Assembly (NCBI GenBank): GCA_035496255.1
Contig: DATJEU010000068.1
Span: 1-64,000 of the forward strand
DNA: 64,000 nucleotides
Direction of reading: 5' to 3'
Origin: Gp6-AA40 sp035496255
Lineage (GTDB): Bacteria; Acidobacteriota; Vicinamibacteria; Vicinamibacterales; UBA2999
Both the position numbers and the translations under genes were made by a program. The notes under the pieces are model-generated. The model did no database searches. It was not told where the DNA came from and saw only the letters and a program-made list of their open reading frames with translations. Below, in pieces: positions 1-8,838 of the stretch. Position 1 is the first letter of the stretch; each line of letters opens with the position of its first letter.

Positions 1-28
1 GGTGCATGGTGGCTTCGCTGATGGTGCG

Positions 29-1663
29 ATGCAGGTGAGGCACGTTCGTGAGCTTCGTGGCGCGGACCTTGTCAGGTCCGCGGCGTTGGTGCTGGTCATT
101 GCCGTCGGCGCCCATGCGGCGGAGCCGACGCTCCTGCTCGACGCCGCTGAGCGGGGCGATCGGGCGGCGGCGCTGGCGCTGATCGCGAAGGGTGCCAACC
201 CGAATCTGGCCGGCGCCGACGGCACGACACCGATCATGTGGGCGGCGGCCAATGCGGACGCGGACCTCGTGCGGGCGCTGCTCAAGGCGGGCGCGAACGT
301 CAAGGCCACGAATCAGTTCGGCACCTCGGCACTCACCGAAGCCGCCATCGTCGGCTCCGCGCCGGTGATCGACGCGCTGCTCAGGGCGGGCGCGGATCCC
401 AACACGAAGAATCCCGAGGGCGAGACGGCGCTGATGGCGGCGGCGCGCAGCGGCAGAATCGACGCGGCCCGCGTGCTGGTGAAGGCCGGCGCCGACGTCA
501 ACGCGAAGGAATCGTTCGGCGGCCAGTCGGCGCTGATGTGGGCATCGGCACAGAGCCAGGCCGAGATGGTGAAGCTGCTGGTCGAGGCCGGCGCGGACGT
601 CAACGCCCGCGGCGTCGTCCGCCAATGGGAGCGGAAGGTCATCACCGAGCCGCGACCGAAGGATCTGAACAAGGGTGGCTTCACGCCGCTGCTCTACGCG
701 GCGCGTGAAGGCTGCGTCGAGTGCGTCCAGCAGTTGATCGCCGGTGGCGCCAACCTCGATCTCGAGGATCCCGATCGCGTCACCCCGCTCAACATGGCGC
801 TGCTCAACCTGCACTTCGAGGCGGCGGCGGCGTTGATCAATGCCGGCGCCGACGTCGACAAGTGGGACCTGTTCGGCCGCACGCCGATTTACATGGCCGC
901 CGACGTCAACACGCTGCCGGTCAAGGGCAACGGCGCGATGGCGGTCATTCCCAGCGAGGACACGATCACCGCGCTCGACGTCGCGAAACTGCTGCTGGAC
1001 AAGGGCGCGAACCCGAACATCCAGTTGAAGCGGCGGCCGCCGTACCGTGACGTGCCGCAGGATCGCGGCGGCGACACGATTCTGGCGCAGGGGGCGACGC
1101 CGTTGCTGCGAGCCGCGCGCGCCGGCGATGCGCCGTTCGTCGAACTGCTGCTGAAGCATGGCGCGCTTGTCGATCTGCCGAGCAAGGAGGGCGTCACGCC
1201 GCTGATGGCGGCGGCGGGCGTCGAGTTCGGAACCCGCGTGACCCGCGGGCGCAACCGCACCGAGGACGGCGTGTTGAAGACGCTGCAGCTGCTCGTCGAT
1301 GCCGGCGCCAACGTCAACGCGCGATCGGTCACGGATGCGCGGCGGCGAGCCATTGACGGGGCCGCATCGGCGCAGGATCAGTACGTGGTGTCGACGCGCA
1401 CCGGCATCCGCGGCAGCCAGGTGCCGAGCCCGTTTGCGTCGCCGCACGAGACGGCGCTGCACGGCGCGGCGCAGCACGGGTCCAACGCCGTCATCCAGTT
1501 CCTCGCGGATCACGGTGCCGACCTGCAGGCAAAGGACGCGAACGGCCGCACCGCGCTCGACATCGCAAAAGGCACCGGCCAGTCGGGCCGCGGCCAGACC
1601 GAAGCCTTCCCTGAGACCGCCGCGCTGCTCGAGAAACTGATCGCCGCGACGAACGCCCGGTGA
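29..1663 (+). CDS. Exported ankyrin-repeat protein
   Basis: A 544-aa protein made almost wholly of ankyrin repeats (about residues 30-520), recognisable by recurring G-A-N/D-V-N-A and G-x-T-A/P-L-x-x-A-A motifs. These fold as stacked helix-loop-helix units that bind partner proteins. A hydrophobic stretch ending in A-H-A-A near residue 30 looks like a signal peptide, so the protein probably acts in the periplasm or at the surface. The start is uncertain: the frame is open to base 2 (GTG) and could continue upstream of the window; ATG at 29 is my choice. A perfect 8-bp stem palindrome (62-81) lies inside the signal-peptide codons. It is a paralogue of the protein at 6989-8518, and the two bracket the PSD1/DUF1552 pair. 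No catalytic motif is visible. Confidence 0.85.
   Translation: MQVRHVRELRGADLVRSAALVLVIAVGAHAAEPTLLLDAAERGDRAAALALIAKGANPNLAGADGTTPIMWAAANADADLVRALLKAGANVKATNQFGTSALTEAAIVGSAPVIDALLRAGADPNTKNPEGETALMAAARSGRIDAARVLVKAGADVNAKESFGGQSALMWASAQSQAEMVKLLVEAGADVNARGVVRQWERKVITEPRPKDLNKGGFTPLLYAAREGCVECVQQLIAGGANLDLEDPDRVTPLNMALLNLHFEAAAALINAGADVDKWDLFGRTPIYMAADVNTLPVKGNGAMAVIPSEDTITALDVAKLLLDKGANPNIQLKRRPPYRDVPQDRGGDTILAQGATPLLRAARAGDAPFVELLLKHGALVDLPSKEGVTPLMAAAGVEFGTRVTRGRNRTEDGVLKTLQLLVDAGANVNARSVTDARRRAIDGAASAQDQYVVSTRTGIRGSQVPSPFASPHETALHGAAQHGSNAVIQFLADHGADLQAKDANGRTALDIAKGTGQSGRGQTEAFPETAALLEKLIAATNAR
62..81. repeat. REP-like palindrome inside ankyrin-protein signal-peptide codons
   Basis: GCGGACCT (62-69) and AGGTCCGC (74-81) form a perfect 8-bp stem with a 4-nt loop. 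The shape resembles the intergenic palindromes of this window. It encodes part of the n-region of the export signal (residues about 12-18), where sequence is tolerant. Confidence 0.5.
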
Positions 1664-1666
1664 GGC

Positions 1667-2959
1667 GTGCCGGCCCGCGCTAAACAACTGCAGTCTGCAG
1701 CGTGGCTGGCGCTCGTCGCCGCGACGATTCTCGTCCTCTACTGGCGCTTTCTCGATGCCTATCTCTGGGACGACGACTTCGCCTGGATTGTGGCTGGCCG
1801 GACGTTCGATCCGGCCTGGTCGTTCGGCTTTACCCAGCGCACGCATTTCTACCGGCCGCTGATCGAGCTCTATTTCGACATCGGCGTCGCGCTGTTCGGC
1901 TACTCGACGCGAGCCTTCCACGCGCTCAACATCGCGCTGCACATCCTCAACGCGTGGCTCGTGTTCCTGATTGCAAGGCGCCTGCTTCGAACGATTGCAG
2001 CCGCCGGCGCCGCGGCGCTGATCTTCGCGGTGCTTCCCGGCATTCTCGATACCATTGCGTGGGTATCAGCAGTGACCGCGCTGCTGATGGCCACGTTCTA
2101 TCTCTCGACGCTGCTTCTGCACCTCGTCTGGCTGCAGGACGGCAACCGGAAGGCGCACGTCGTGAGTCACGTGACGTTTGCCGCCGCGCTGCTCTCGCAT
2201 GAAGGCGCGGTGACGCTGTGGCCCGCCCTGATCCTCCTGGATCTGTTCGTGGCGCCCAGGCGTCCCGCTGTTCGCCAGTACATCGCCTTCGCCGTCATGT
2301 TGATCGCATTCCTGGCGATTGCCTTCATCGTCAACCGCCACAACTACGTCGTCAGCGAAGGGCAATATCGTGTCGGACTGCATGTGCTCCGCAATCTGCT
2401 CGACTACGTTGGCGTGCTGTACGTCGCGCGTCATGGCGTGATCGGACTGGTCACGACGGCGGCGGTACTGCTTGCCGTGATCGCCTTCGGATCACGCACG
2501 GCTCGATTCGCCAGCGTGTGGATGCTCCTCGCGCTGTTGCCGTACAGCCTGTTCGTGCAGATTGGCGGCGGACGATATGCCTACCTGGCCGGTGCGGCAT
2601 TCGCGCTGCTGCTGGTGGCGTTGCTGCAATCGTTGCAACAGACGCTCCGGCCTGACGCGGGCGCCGTGGGCACGGCCGGCGCAACCCTTGTCGTGGCCGC
2701 AGCGGTGGCGATCCGGTTCGCGGTCTTTGCCGTGCATTCGGTTCCGGTGGCCGTGAAGGCGGGCGAGCGCTATCGCGCCTGGTTCATCGACTTTCGCCGG
2801 ACGCACGGTGCGCTGCCACGGGGTGCGGTGGTCACGGTCGAAGATCCGCATGTCCCGGGGGTCGACACGCGCGGATTCCTGCCGCTGCTGCAGCTCGAAT
2901 ACGGCGACCCGGCACTGCAGGTCGAGGTGCGTGCGGCGCGCACTGATGCGCGCCAGTGA
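1667..2959 (+). CDS. Polytopic membrane protein, glycosyltransferase-like (PMT/ArnT-type architecture)
   Basis: A 430-aa hydrophobic protein with about nine or ten predicted membrane segments. The first loop carries an acidic motif (W-D-D-D-F at about residue 35) and a downstream Y-R-P-L-I-E-L, which is how lipid-linked-sugar GT-C membrane transferases begin. This suggests transfer of a sugar from a lipid carrier to an exported acceptor, but the substrate cannot be read. It starts at GTG, 3 nt after the ankyrin stop. Its own stop overlaps the earliest GTG of the next frame, so it sits in one transcription unit with its neighbours. At 430 aa it is shorter than many GT-C enzymes, which often carry a C-terminal TPR region. 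Assignment to GT-C is moderately sure. Confidence 0.6.
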   Translation: MPARAKQLQSAAWLALVAATILVLYWRFLDAYLWDDDFAWIVAGRTFDPAWSFGFTQRTHFYRPLIELYFDIGVALFGYSTRAFHALNIALHILNAWLVFLIARRLLRTIAAAGAAALIFAVLPGILDTIAWVSAVTALLMATFYLSTLLLHLVWLQDGNRKAHVVSHVTFAAALLSHEGAVTLWPALILLDLFVAPRRPAVRQYIAFAVMLIAFLAIAFIVNRHNYVVSEGQYRVGLHVLRNLLDYVGVLYVARHGVIGLVTTAAVLLAVIAFGSRTARFASVWMLLALLPYSLFVQIGGGRYAYLAGAAFALLLVALLQSLQQTLRPDAGAVGTAGATLVVAAAVAIRFAVFAVHSVPVAVKAGERYRAWFIDFRRTHGALPRGAVVTVEDPHVPGVDTRGFLPLLQLEYGDPALQVEVRAARTDARQ

Positions 2960-3031
2960 AACCGTGCGCGTATAAGCGGAAATCTCGTCAAATCCTCGTC
3001 AAATCGGTGCTTCCGGCCGCGGACATTCGCG

Positions 3032-3037
3032 TATCAT
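3032..3037 (+). promoter_or_regulatory. Possible -10 element (TATCAT) before the PSD1 gene
   Basis: TATCAT lies 20 nt before the chosen TTG start and 9 nt before the Shine-Dalgarno run GGAGGG (3047-3052). It suggests an internal promoter for the PSD1/DUF1552 pair. No convincing -35 is visible. Confidence 0.3.
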
Positions 3038-3057
3038 CCGCTGGTCGGAGGGTCCTG

Positions 3058-5514
3058 TTGCGTACTGCCCTGTCGTCGGCCGCCCTCGCGTTCGTGCTTG
3101 CCGTGATCGCTGCTGGAGGGACGGGATCCGCCCAGAGCCCGGCCGCCATCCCGGTCGCCTCGTCATCCTCACGGCAGGCGGCGGTGCTCACCACGTATTG
3201 CGTTACGTGCCATAGCGATCGCCTGAAGACCGGCGACCTGTCATTGGAGCACGCCGACCTGACCGACATCCCGAAGTCGGCGGAACTCTGGGAGAAGGTG
3301 ATTCGGAAAGTGCGCGCCGGCATGATGCCGCCGGCCGGCATGCCGAGGCCCGACGCGGCGACGCTCGAGGCGTTCGTCTCGACACTCGAGACCACCATCG
3401 ATCGGGATGCCGCGGCGCACCCGCGTCCGGGCAGAACCGCGCTCCATCGCCTGAACCGCGCCGAGTACGCCAACGCGATTCACGATCTGCTGGCACTCGA
3501 CGTCGACACCGCCACGCTGCTGCCGCCCGACGATGAGAGCAGCGGCTTCGACAATATCGCCGACGTGCTGACGGTGTCGCCGTCGCTGATGGAGCGGTAT
3601 CTGTCGGCGTCCTGGAACATCAGCCGCATGGCGATGGGCAACACCGCGATTGCGCCGAGCACGATGACGTACCGGGTCAAGCCCGATCTCTCCCAGGATC
3701 AGCACATCGACGGCTTGCCGCCGGGCACACGTGGCGGCCTGCTGGTGGAACACGAGTTCCCGGTTGACGGCGAGTACGTCATCAAGCTGCGCCTCTGGCG
3801 CAACACCTTCGATCTGATGCGCGGCATGGAAGACCCGCACGAGATCGAGATTGCACTCGACGGCGTGCGCATTCAGTCCACGGTGGCCGGCGGCAAGGAC
3901 GACTTCACGCGGATGGCGTCGAACCCCGGCGAGTTCGGCACCGATCTGGACAAGCGGCTCACCATCCGCCTGCCGGTGAAGGCGGGCACCCATCGCCTCT
4001 GGGCGACCACCGTCCTCAAGAGCCACGCGCCGCGCGACGATTTGATCAAGCCGTTCGCGCGCACGACCGTGGACGGCCTCGACATCATGGGCGATCCATC
4101 GGTCGATCGCCTGACGGTCGAAGGTCCGTTTGCGGCATCAGGACCGGGGGATACGGCGTCGCGTCGCAAGATCCTGGTGTGCCGTCCGCCTTCGCGCTCC
4201 GCGCTACGGCGAGAGGCGGCCGCCGGCGCGTCAGCGCCCGTGAGCACGTCCGAAGAAACGGCATGTGCACGCCGAATCGTGACCACACTCGCGCGCCAGG
4301 CGTATCGCAAGCCGGTGGATGCGGAGACCGTCGGCGTGATGATGGACTTCTACAGCCGTGCACGGAAGGAAGGCGGGAACTTCGATCGCGGAATCGAAGC
4401 GGCGCTGCAGTTCATACTCGCCAGCCCGGAGTTTCTCTTCCGCGTCGAGCCCGAGCCGAAGCTCGATGCCGCGAAAACCGCGTACCCGCTCGACGATCTG
4501 TCTCTCGCTTCGCGTCTGTCGTTCTTCCTCTGGAGCAGCCTGCCGGATGAACCGCTGATTGCGGCGGCGGAGCAAGGCAAGCTGAAACAGCCGGCGGTGC
4601 TCGAACAGCAGGTGCGCCGGATGCTCGCGGATCCGAAGTCGAAGACGCTGATCGACAACTTCGCGGAACAGTGGCTGCACCTGCGCAACCTGAAGAACAC
4701 GAATCCGGATCTCACCGCCTTCCCTGATTTCGACGACAACCTGCGGCAGGCGATGAAGGAAGAAACCGAGCTCTTCTTCCAGAGCATCATGCGCGAGGAT
4801 CGCAGCGTGATGGACCTGCTCAATGCCGACTACACGTTCGTCAACGAGCGGCTGGCGCGCCACTACGGCATCCCGGATGTCTACGGCAGCCGGTTCCGCC
4901 GCGTGAAGATCACCGACGAGCGGCGGCGCGGCCTGCTCGGGCAGGCGAGCATCCTGACGGTGACGTCATATCCGAATCGCACGTCGCCGGTGGAGCGCGG
5001 CAAGTGGATTCTCACGAACCTGCTCGGTGTTCCGCCGCAACCGCCGCCGCCGAACGTGCCGGCGCTGCAGGACAGCGGTCCGAACGGCTCGCTGCGCGAG
5101 CGGATGGAACGTCACCGCGCCTCGCCGACGTGCGCCGGCTGTCATCGCGTGATGGATCCGATCGGCTTCGCGCTCGAGAACTTCGACGGCACCGGCCGCT
5201 GGCGCGAGCAGGACGACGGCCTGCGGATTGATCCCGCGGGCATGTTGTTCACCGGCGCGAAGGTCGATGGCGTGGCCTCACTGCGCGCTGACATCGCGAA
5301 GCGGCCCGAGGTCTTCGTCGGCGTCTTCACCGAGAAGATGCTGACCTACGCGCTCGGCCGCGGTCTCGAGTACTACGACATGCCAGCCGTCCGCCGCATC
5401 GTCCACGACGCGCGCGCGACCAACTATCGCTTCTCGTCGATCGTGCTGGGCGTGGTGAAGAGCGTTCCGTTCGACATGAAGGCGGTGAAGGACACGACGA
5501 GGGAGACCCGATGA
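3058..5514 (+). CDS. PSD1-type cytochrome c protein (DUF1587/1595/1592/1588/1585)
   Basis: An 818-aa secreted protein of the family seen in Planctomycetes and Acidobacteria. An N-terminal c-heme motif CVTCH (residues 48-52) follows a signal peptide. Then come the DUF1587/1595 regions, DUF1592 (around S-L-A-S-R-L-S-F-F-L-W), DUF1588 with a second heme motif CAGCH (692-696), and a C-terminal DUF1585. The role is unknown; the hemes suggest periplasmic electron transfer or a redox enzyme. The frame is open from GTG 2956, but TTG 3058 is preferred because GGAGGG lies 5 nt upstream and the signal peptide then starts correctly. It overlaps the DUF1552 gene by 4 nt (ATGA), the usual partner order. 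Residues about 376-393 look like an insertion encoded by a repeat at 4183-4217. Confidence 0.88.
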   Translation: MRTALSSAALAFVLAVIAAGGTGSAQSPAAIPVASSSSRQAAVLTTYCVTCHSDRLKTGDLSLEHADLTDIPKSAELWEKVIRKVRAGMMPPAGMPRPDAATLEAFVSTLETTIDRDAAAHPRPGRTALHRLNRAEYANAIHDLLALDVDTATLLPPDDESSGFDNIADVLTVSPSLMERYLSASWNISRMAMGNTAIAPSTMTYRVKPDLSQDQHIDGLPPGTRGGLLVEHEFPVDGEYVIKLRLWRNTFDLMRGMEDPHEIEIALDGVRIQSTVAGGKDDFTRMASNPGEFGTDLDKRLTIRLPVKAGTHRLWATTVLKSHAPRDDLIKPFARTTVDGLDIMGDPSVDRLTVEGPFAASGPGDTASRRKILVCRPPSRSALRREAAAGASAPVSTSEETACARRIVTTLARQAYRKPVDAETVGVMMDFYSRARKEGGNFDRGIEAALQFILASPEFLFRVEPEPKLDAAKTAYPLDDLSLASRLSFFLWSSLPDEPLIAAAEQGKLKQPAVLEQQVRRMLADPKSKTLIDNFAEQWLHLRNLKNTNPDLTAFPDFDDNLRQAMKEETELFFQSIMREDRSVMDLLNADYTFVNERLARHYGIPDVYGSRFRRVKITDERRRGLLGQASILTVTSYPNRTSPVERGKWILTNLLGVPPQPPPPNVPALQDSGPNGSLRERMERHRASPTCAGCHRVMDPIGFALENFDGTGRWREQDDGLRIDPAGMLFTGAKVDGVASLRADIAKRPEVFVGVFTEKMLTYALGRGLEYYDMPAVRRIVHDARATNYRFSSIVLGVVKSVPFDMKAVKDTTRETR
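4183..4217. repeat. Interspersed-repeat-like insertion inside the PSD1 coding sequence
   Basis: A stretch with self-complementary ends (CCGCCT at the left, AGGCGG at the right) and an inner CGCGCT/CGCTAC core. It falls between a conserved C-R-P block and a conserved E-E-x-A-C-A-R-R block, where family members I remember have few residues. The translated segment (R-S-A-L-R-R-E-A-A-A-G) is low-complexity and alanine/arginine rich, unlike its surroundings. Confidence 0.4.
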
Positions 5515-6860
5515 CGATGATCTTCAGGAAGCATCTGTCGCGGCGCACGTTCCTGCGCGGGGTCGGGGCCACGGTCTCGCTGCCGCTGCTCGATGCCATG
5601 GTGCCCGCGTCCACGGTGCTGGCGCAGACCGCGGCGAAGCCGCAGGTCCGGCTCGGACTCTGCTTCATGCCGCATGGCGCGGTGATGGCGAACTGGACGC
5701 CGGCGAACCCGGGACCGCTGGAGCTGTCGTCGATCCTCTCGCCGCTCGCGGAGCATCGCGATCGCGTCGTGGTGCTGAGCAATCTCGCGCACGCGATGGC
5801 CGGCCCGCAGGGACCTGGCGACAACGGCGGCGATCACACGCGCTGTCCGGCGGTGTTCCTCAACGGAGTGCATCCGAAGCGCACCGACGGCGCCGACATT
5901 CAGGCAGGTACGACCATCGATCAGATTGCCGCGCAGAAGATCGGACAGCAGACGCTGCTGCCGTCGCTCGAACTGGCGATCGAGGACTATAGCGGTCTCG
6001 TTGGCTCGTGCGACGTCGGCTTCAGTTGCACCTACATGAACACGATCTCGTGGCGGACGCCGACCTCGCCGCTCCCGATGGAGATCAACCCGCGCGTCGT
6101 GTTCGACCGGATGTTCGGTGATGGCGCGAGCACCGAGGAGCGCCTGCAGCGCATCGAGACGCAACGCAGCATCCTGGACGCGATCACCGGCCAGGTGCGG
6201 CGGCTGCAGGGCGACCTCGGCTCGCGGGATCGCAATCGCGTAGCGGAGTATCTGGATGCCGTGCGAGAGATCGAACGCCGGATCCAACTGGCGGAGAAGC
6301 AGGCCTCGAACCCGAATCTCGACGTGCCGGCTACGCCCGCCGGCATTCCTGACAACCACGAGGATCACATCAAGCTGATGGCCGACCTGATGGCCGTGGC
6401 GTTCCAGGCGGACATCACGCGCATCTCGACGTTCATGATGGCGCGCGAAGTGAGCTATCGGACCTTCCCGCAGATCGGGATTTCGGAAGCGTTCCACCCG
6501 GCGTCGCACCACCAGAACAATCCGCAGCGGCTGGAGCAACTGACGAAGATCAACACCTACAACGTCAAGGTGTTCAGCCATCTGCTCGATCGCCTGCAGG
6601 CGACACCCGACGGCGACGGCACGCTGCTCGATCACTCGCTGATTCTCTACGGCAGCGCGATGAGCAACAGCAACATCCACAATCACGGCCCGCTGCCGAT
6701 CCTGGTGGCCGGTGGTGCCGCCGGCAAGATGAAAGGCGGGCGGCACCTCGTGTATCCGGAGAACACGCCGATGTCGAACCTGCTGCTGACGATCCTCGAC
6801 AAGGCCGGCGTGCCGGCAGAGAAGGTCGGCGACAGCACAGGAGTGTTGGCGGAGCTGTAA
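5511..6860 (+). CDS. DUF1552 domain protein with Tat signal
   Basis: A 449-aa protein starting with a twin-arginine signal (R-R-T-F-L-R-G, then S-L-P-L-L-D-A-M), so it is exported folded, probably with a cofactor. The rest matches the DUF1552 family: early L-C-F-M-P-H-G, then D-H-T-R-C-P-A-V-F-L near residue 110 and a C-terminal region ending in K-V-G-D-S-T-G-V-L-A-E-L. The biochemical role is unknown. The gene nearly always sits beside a DUF1592/PSD1 gene, as here, with a 4-nt ATGA overlap that implies coupled translation. Together they probably form a periplasmic redox unit. Confidence 0.88.
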   Translation: MTMIFRKHLSRRTFLRGVGATVSLPLLDAMVPASTVLAQTAAKPQVRLGLCFMPHGAVMANWTPANPGPLELSSILSPLAEHRDRVVVLSNLAHAMAGPQGPGDNGGDHTRCPAVFLNGVHPKRTDGADIQAGTTIDQIAAQKIGQQTLLPSLELAIEDYSGLVGSCDVGFSCTYMNTISWRTPTSPLPMEINPRVVFDRMFGDGASTEERLQRIETQRSILDAITGQVRRLQGDLGSRDRNRVAEYLDAVREIERRIQLAEKQASNPNLDVPATPAGIPDNHEDHIKLMADLMAVAFQADITRISTFMMAREVSYRTFPQIGISEAFHPASHHQNNPQRLEQLTKINTYNVKVFSHLLDRLQATPDGDGTLLDHSLILYGSAMSNSNIHNHGPLPILVAGGAAGKMKGGRHLVYPENTPMSNLLLTILDKAGVPAEKVGDSTGVLAEL

Positions 6861-6867
6861 GGACAGG

Positions 6868-6973
6868 CAACTCCCAATTCCCAACGTCTCACGCGTGTCC
6901 AACTCCCAAACGGCTCGGATGCGGGTGCAGTTGGGTATTGGGCACGCGTCAGATGTTGGGCGTCGGGAGTTAT
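6868..6973. repeat. Long imperfect inverted repeat built of TTGGGA-type heptamers
   Basis: The left arm (about 6868-6908) reads AACTCCCAATTCCCAAC and onward. The right arm (about 6933-6973) is its reverse complement with roughly 33 of 41 positions matching by eye. Both arms consist of repeated CCCAA(T/C) words. It fills the gap between the DUF1552 stop and the second ankyrin gene, where it could end transcription or form an RNA hairpin. Confidence 0.65.
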
Positions 6974-6988
6974 CGAAGGTCACGCAGT

Positions 6989-8518
6989 ATGCGAAAACAC
7001 AGGATTTGGACGTGCCTCGTTGCCATGTTGCTCGTGCCGCCGGGCCTCCTGCGGGCCGCCGGACCTGAAGTCACGAGCGCAGCGGCCCTCGCCGATGCGG
7101 CGCAACGCAAAGACCTCGTGGTCGTGCGCGCGTTGCTGGCGAAGAAGGCGAACGTCAACGCCGCGCAGCCCGACGGCACGACGGCGCTTCATTGGGCGGT
7201 GCACTGGAACGACGTCGAGGCGGCGAAGCTGCTGCTGCGCGCGGGCGCCAATCCCGCGGTGAAGAACCGATTCGGTGCGTCGCCGTTGTCGGAGGCCGCG
7301 AATGCCGGGAGCGCCGAACTGGTCGGCGCGATGCTCGAAGCGGGAGCCGACGCGAAGATGCTGGCGACCGCGGACGGCGAGACGGTCCTGATGTCGGCGG
7401 CGCGCGCGGGCAGCGTCGATGCCGTGCGGCTGCTCGTCGATCACGGTGCCGACGTCAATGCGCGTGAGCGCTACAAGGGGCAGACGGCGTTGATGTGGGC
7501 CGCCGCCGAGCGGCATCCGGCCGTCGTCAAGCTGCTGCTGGATCGCGGCGCCGACTGGAAGGTGCGCTCGTACGATCGCGAGACCAAGCCGCCGAAGCTG
7601 AGCGCCGCCTCTTCGATCTCGCCGATTGCCCGCGGCGGCTTCACCGCGCTGCTGTTCTCGGCGCGCGAAGGCGACATCGAGAGCGCGCGCGTCATGCTCG
7701 ATCATGGCGTCGACATCAACTACGGCGACGTCGACAGCGCGACGGCACTGACCGTCGCGATCATGAACAAGCAGTTCACGTTCGCGAAGTTCCTCATCGA
7801 CCGCGGTGCCGACGTCAACATCGTCGAGGCCAGCGGGCGGACGCCGCTCTACGCCATCATCGATATCCGCAACGAGGACTATTCAGCGCTGCCGAATCGT
7901 CCGCTGGTCGACCCGCTTCCCAGCCTCGACATCATCAAGGCGCTCCTCGATCACGGCGCCAGGGTCGATGTGCCGTTGACGAAGCCGATGCCGGGCCGCA
8001 GCGGCATGGATTCCGGCGACACGACGCTCGGCCCCGGTTCGACGGCGTTGATGCGCGCGGCGCGGGCCGGCGATCACGAAGTGATGCAGATGCTGCTGGC
8101 CAGGGGCGCGGATCCGAAGCTGACAACCAAGGATGGCAACAACGTCCTGATGCTGGCGGCGGGCGTCGGGTATCGCGACAAGAACACGAAGGGAAGCGAG
8201 AGCGATGCGCTCGAGGCGGTGAAGGTGGCGCTCGCCGCCGGTCTCGACCTCCACGAGAAGAACGGCAAGGGTGAGACGGCGCTGCACGGCGCCGCTTCGC
8301 GCGGCGCCGACACCATCGTCCAGTTCCTGCTCGAAAACGGTGCGGAGATCAATCTGGCCAGCAACCAGGGCTACACGCCGCTCGACGTCGCGATGGGGAA
8401 GGCGGTCGTCGGCCAGTTGCCGGTGCCGCACGACAGCACGGTGGCGCTGTTGAAAAAGGCCGGCGGCAAGGAAGGACCGGGCCGGTCAGCGCTCGCACCG
8501 CCGCCCGGCGTGCAGTGA
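6989..8518 (+). CDS. Exported ankyrin-repeat protein (paralogue of 29-1663)
   Basis: A 509-aa protein with a signal peptide (M-R-K-H start, hydrophobic core, cleavage near L-L-R-A-A-G) followed by about eleven ankyrin repeats to residue 490 and a short proline-rich tail. ATG 6989 is chosen because GAAGG lies 9 nt upstream and the signal peptide begins properly; the open frame back to 6938 lies in the inverted repeat. Exported ankyrin proteins usually act as scaffolds. Pairing with the PSD1/DUF1552 genes suggests both ankyrin proteins serve that system, which is inference. A repeat-rich spacer separates it from the FmdB gene. Confidence 0.85.
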   Translation: MRKHRIWTCLVAMLLVPPGLLRAAGPEVTSAAALADAAQRKDLVVVRALLAKKANVNAAQPDGTTALHWAVHWNDVEAAKLLLRAGANPAVKNRFGASPLSEAANAGSAELVGAMLEAGADAKMLATADGETVLMSAARAGSVDAVRLLVDHGADVNARERYKGQTALMWAAAERHPAVVKLLLDRGADWKVRSYDRETKPPKLSAASSISPIARGGFTALLFSAREGDIESARVMLDHGVDINYGDVDSATALTVAIMNKQFTFAKFLIDRGADVNIVEASGRTPLYAIIDIRNEDYSALPNRPLVDPLPSLDIIKALLDHGARVDVPLTKPMPGRSGMDSGDTTLGPGSTALMRAARAGDHEVMQMLLARGADPKLTTKDGNNVLMLAAGVGYRDKNTKGSESDALEAVKVALAAGLDLHEKNGKGETALHGAASRGADTIVQFLLENGAEINLASNQGYTPLDVAMGKAVVGQLPVPHDSTVALLKKAGGKEGPGRSALAPPPGVQ

Positions 8519-8528
8519 ATCACACCGC

Positions 8529-8600
8529 GTAGAGGTGTGCGACCAGGCCGACCTGAAGGTCGGCTTCTACGACCGCAGTGGCGGGTCTTCAGACCCGCCC
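8529..8600. repeat. Two adjacent REP-like palindromes (families B and A)
   Basis: Element one runs from GTAG at 8529 to CTAC at 8570 around GCCGACCT-GA-AGGTCGGC. Element two (8580-8599) is GGCGGGTCTT-C-AGACCCGCC-like, a near-perfect stem with a tiny loop. The GTAG head followed by a palindrome is the classic REP layout. They lie after the ankyrin stop and before the end of the minus-strand FmdB gene, so they may also act as a two-way terminator. Confidence 0.7.
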
Positions 8601-8610
8601 TCCGCACGCG

Positions 8611-8838
8611 CTAATTGCGCGAACACGCGCCGGCGCCGCGCGGGTCGCCGCAGGCACCGCACGGACCAGCCGCCGGCATCGACGTCATCGCACTCGACGC
8701 GGTATGCGCCGCGAACGTCGATTGACGCCGTTCCAGATCCGACCCGTGGCATGACGGGCACTCAGGCGTCTGCGAACCGCGCACCAGCACCTCGAACCGC
8801 CGGTCGCATTCCCGGCACACGTATTCGAACAAAGGCAT
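8611..8838 (-). CDS. FmdB-family zinc-ribbon regulatory protein
   Basis: A 75-aa protein starting M-P-L-F-E-Y-V-C-R-E-C, with two CxxC knuckles (C-R-E-C near residue 8, C-P-S-C near residue 27) and a serine/alanine-rich tail. This is the FmdB/CxxC-CxxC-SSSS family of small zinc-binding proteins. The family was named for a putative regulator of formamidase or amidase genes, but its real function is poorly known. The open frame extends to 8910, but the family always begins with MP-(I/T/L)-(Y/F)-E-Y, so ATG 8838 is the start. It is transcribed away from the 49-aa gene. Confidence 0.85.
   Translation of the reverse strand: MPLFEYVCRECDRRFEVLVRGSQTPECPSCHGSDLERRQSTFAAHTASSAMTSMPAAGPCGACGDPRGAGACSRN

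Noticed and set aside
5424..6983. A 519-codon open frame on the minus strand opposite the DUF1552 gene.
   Set aside because: It is antisense to a well-recognised gene, with His/Arg-rich low-complexity translation and no motif; typical of shadow frames in GC-rich genomes.
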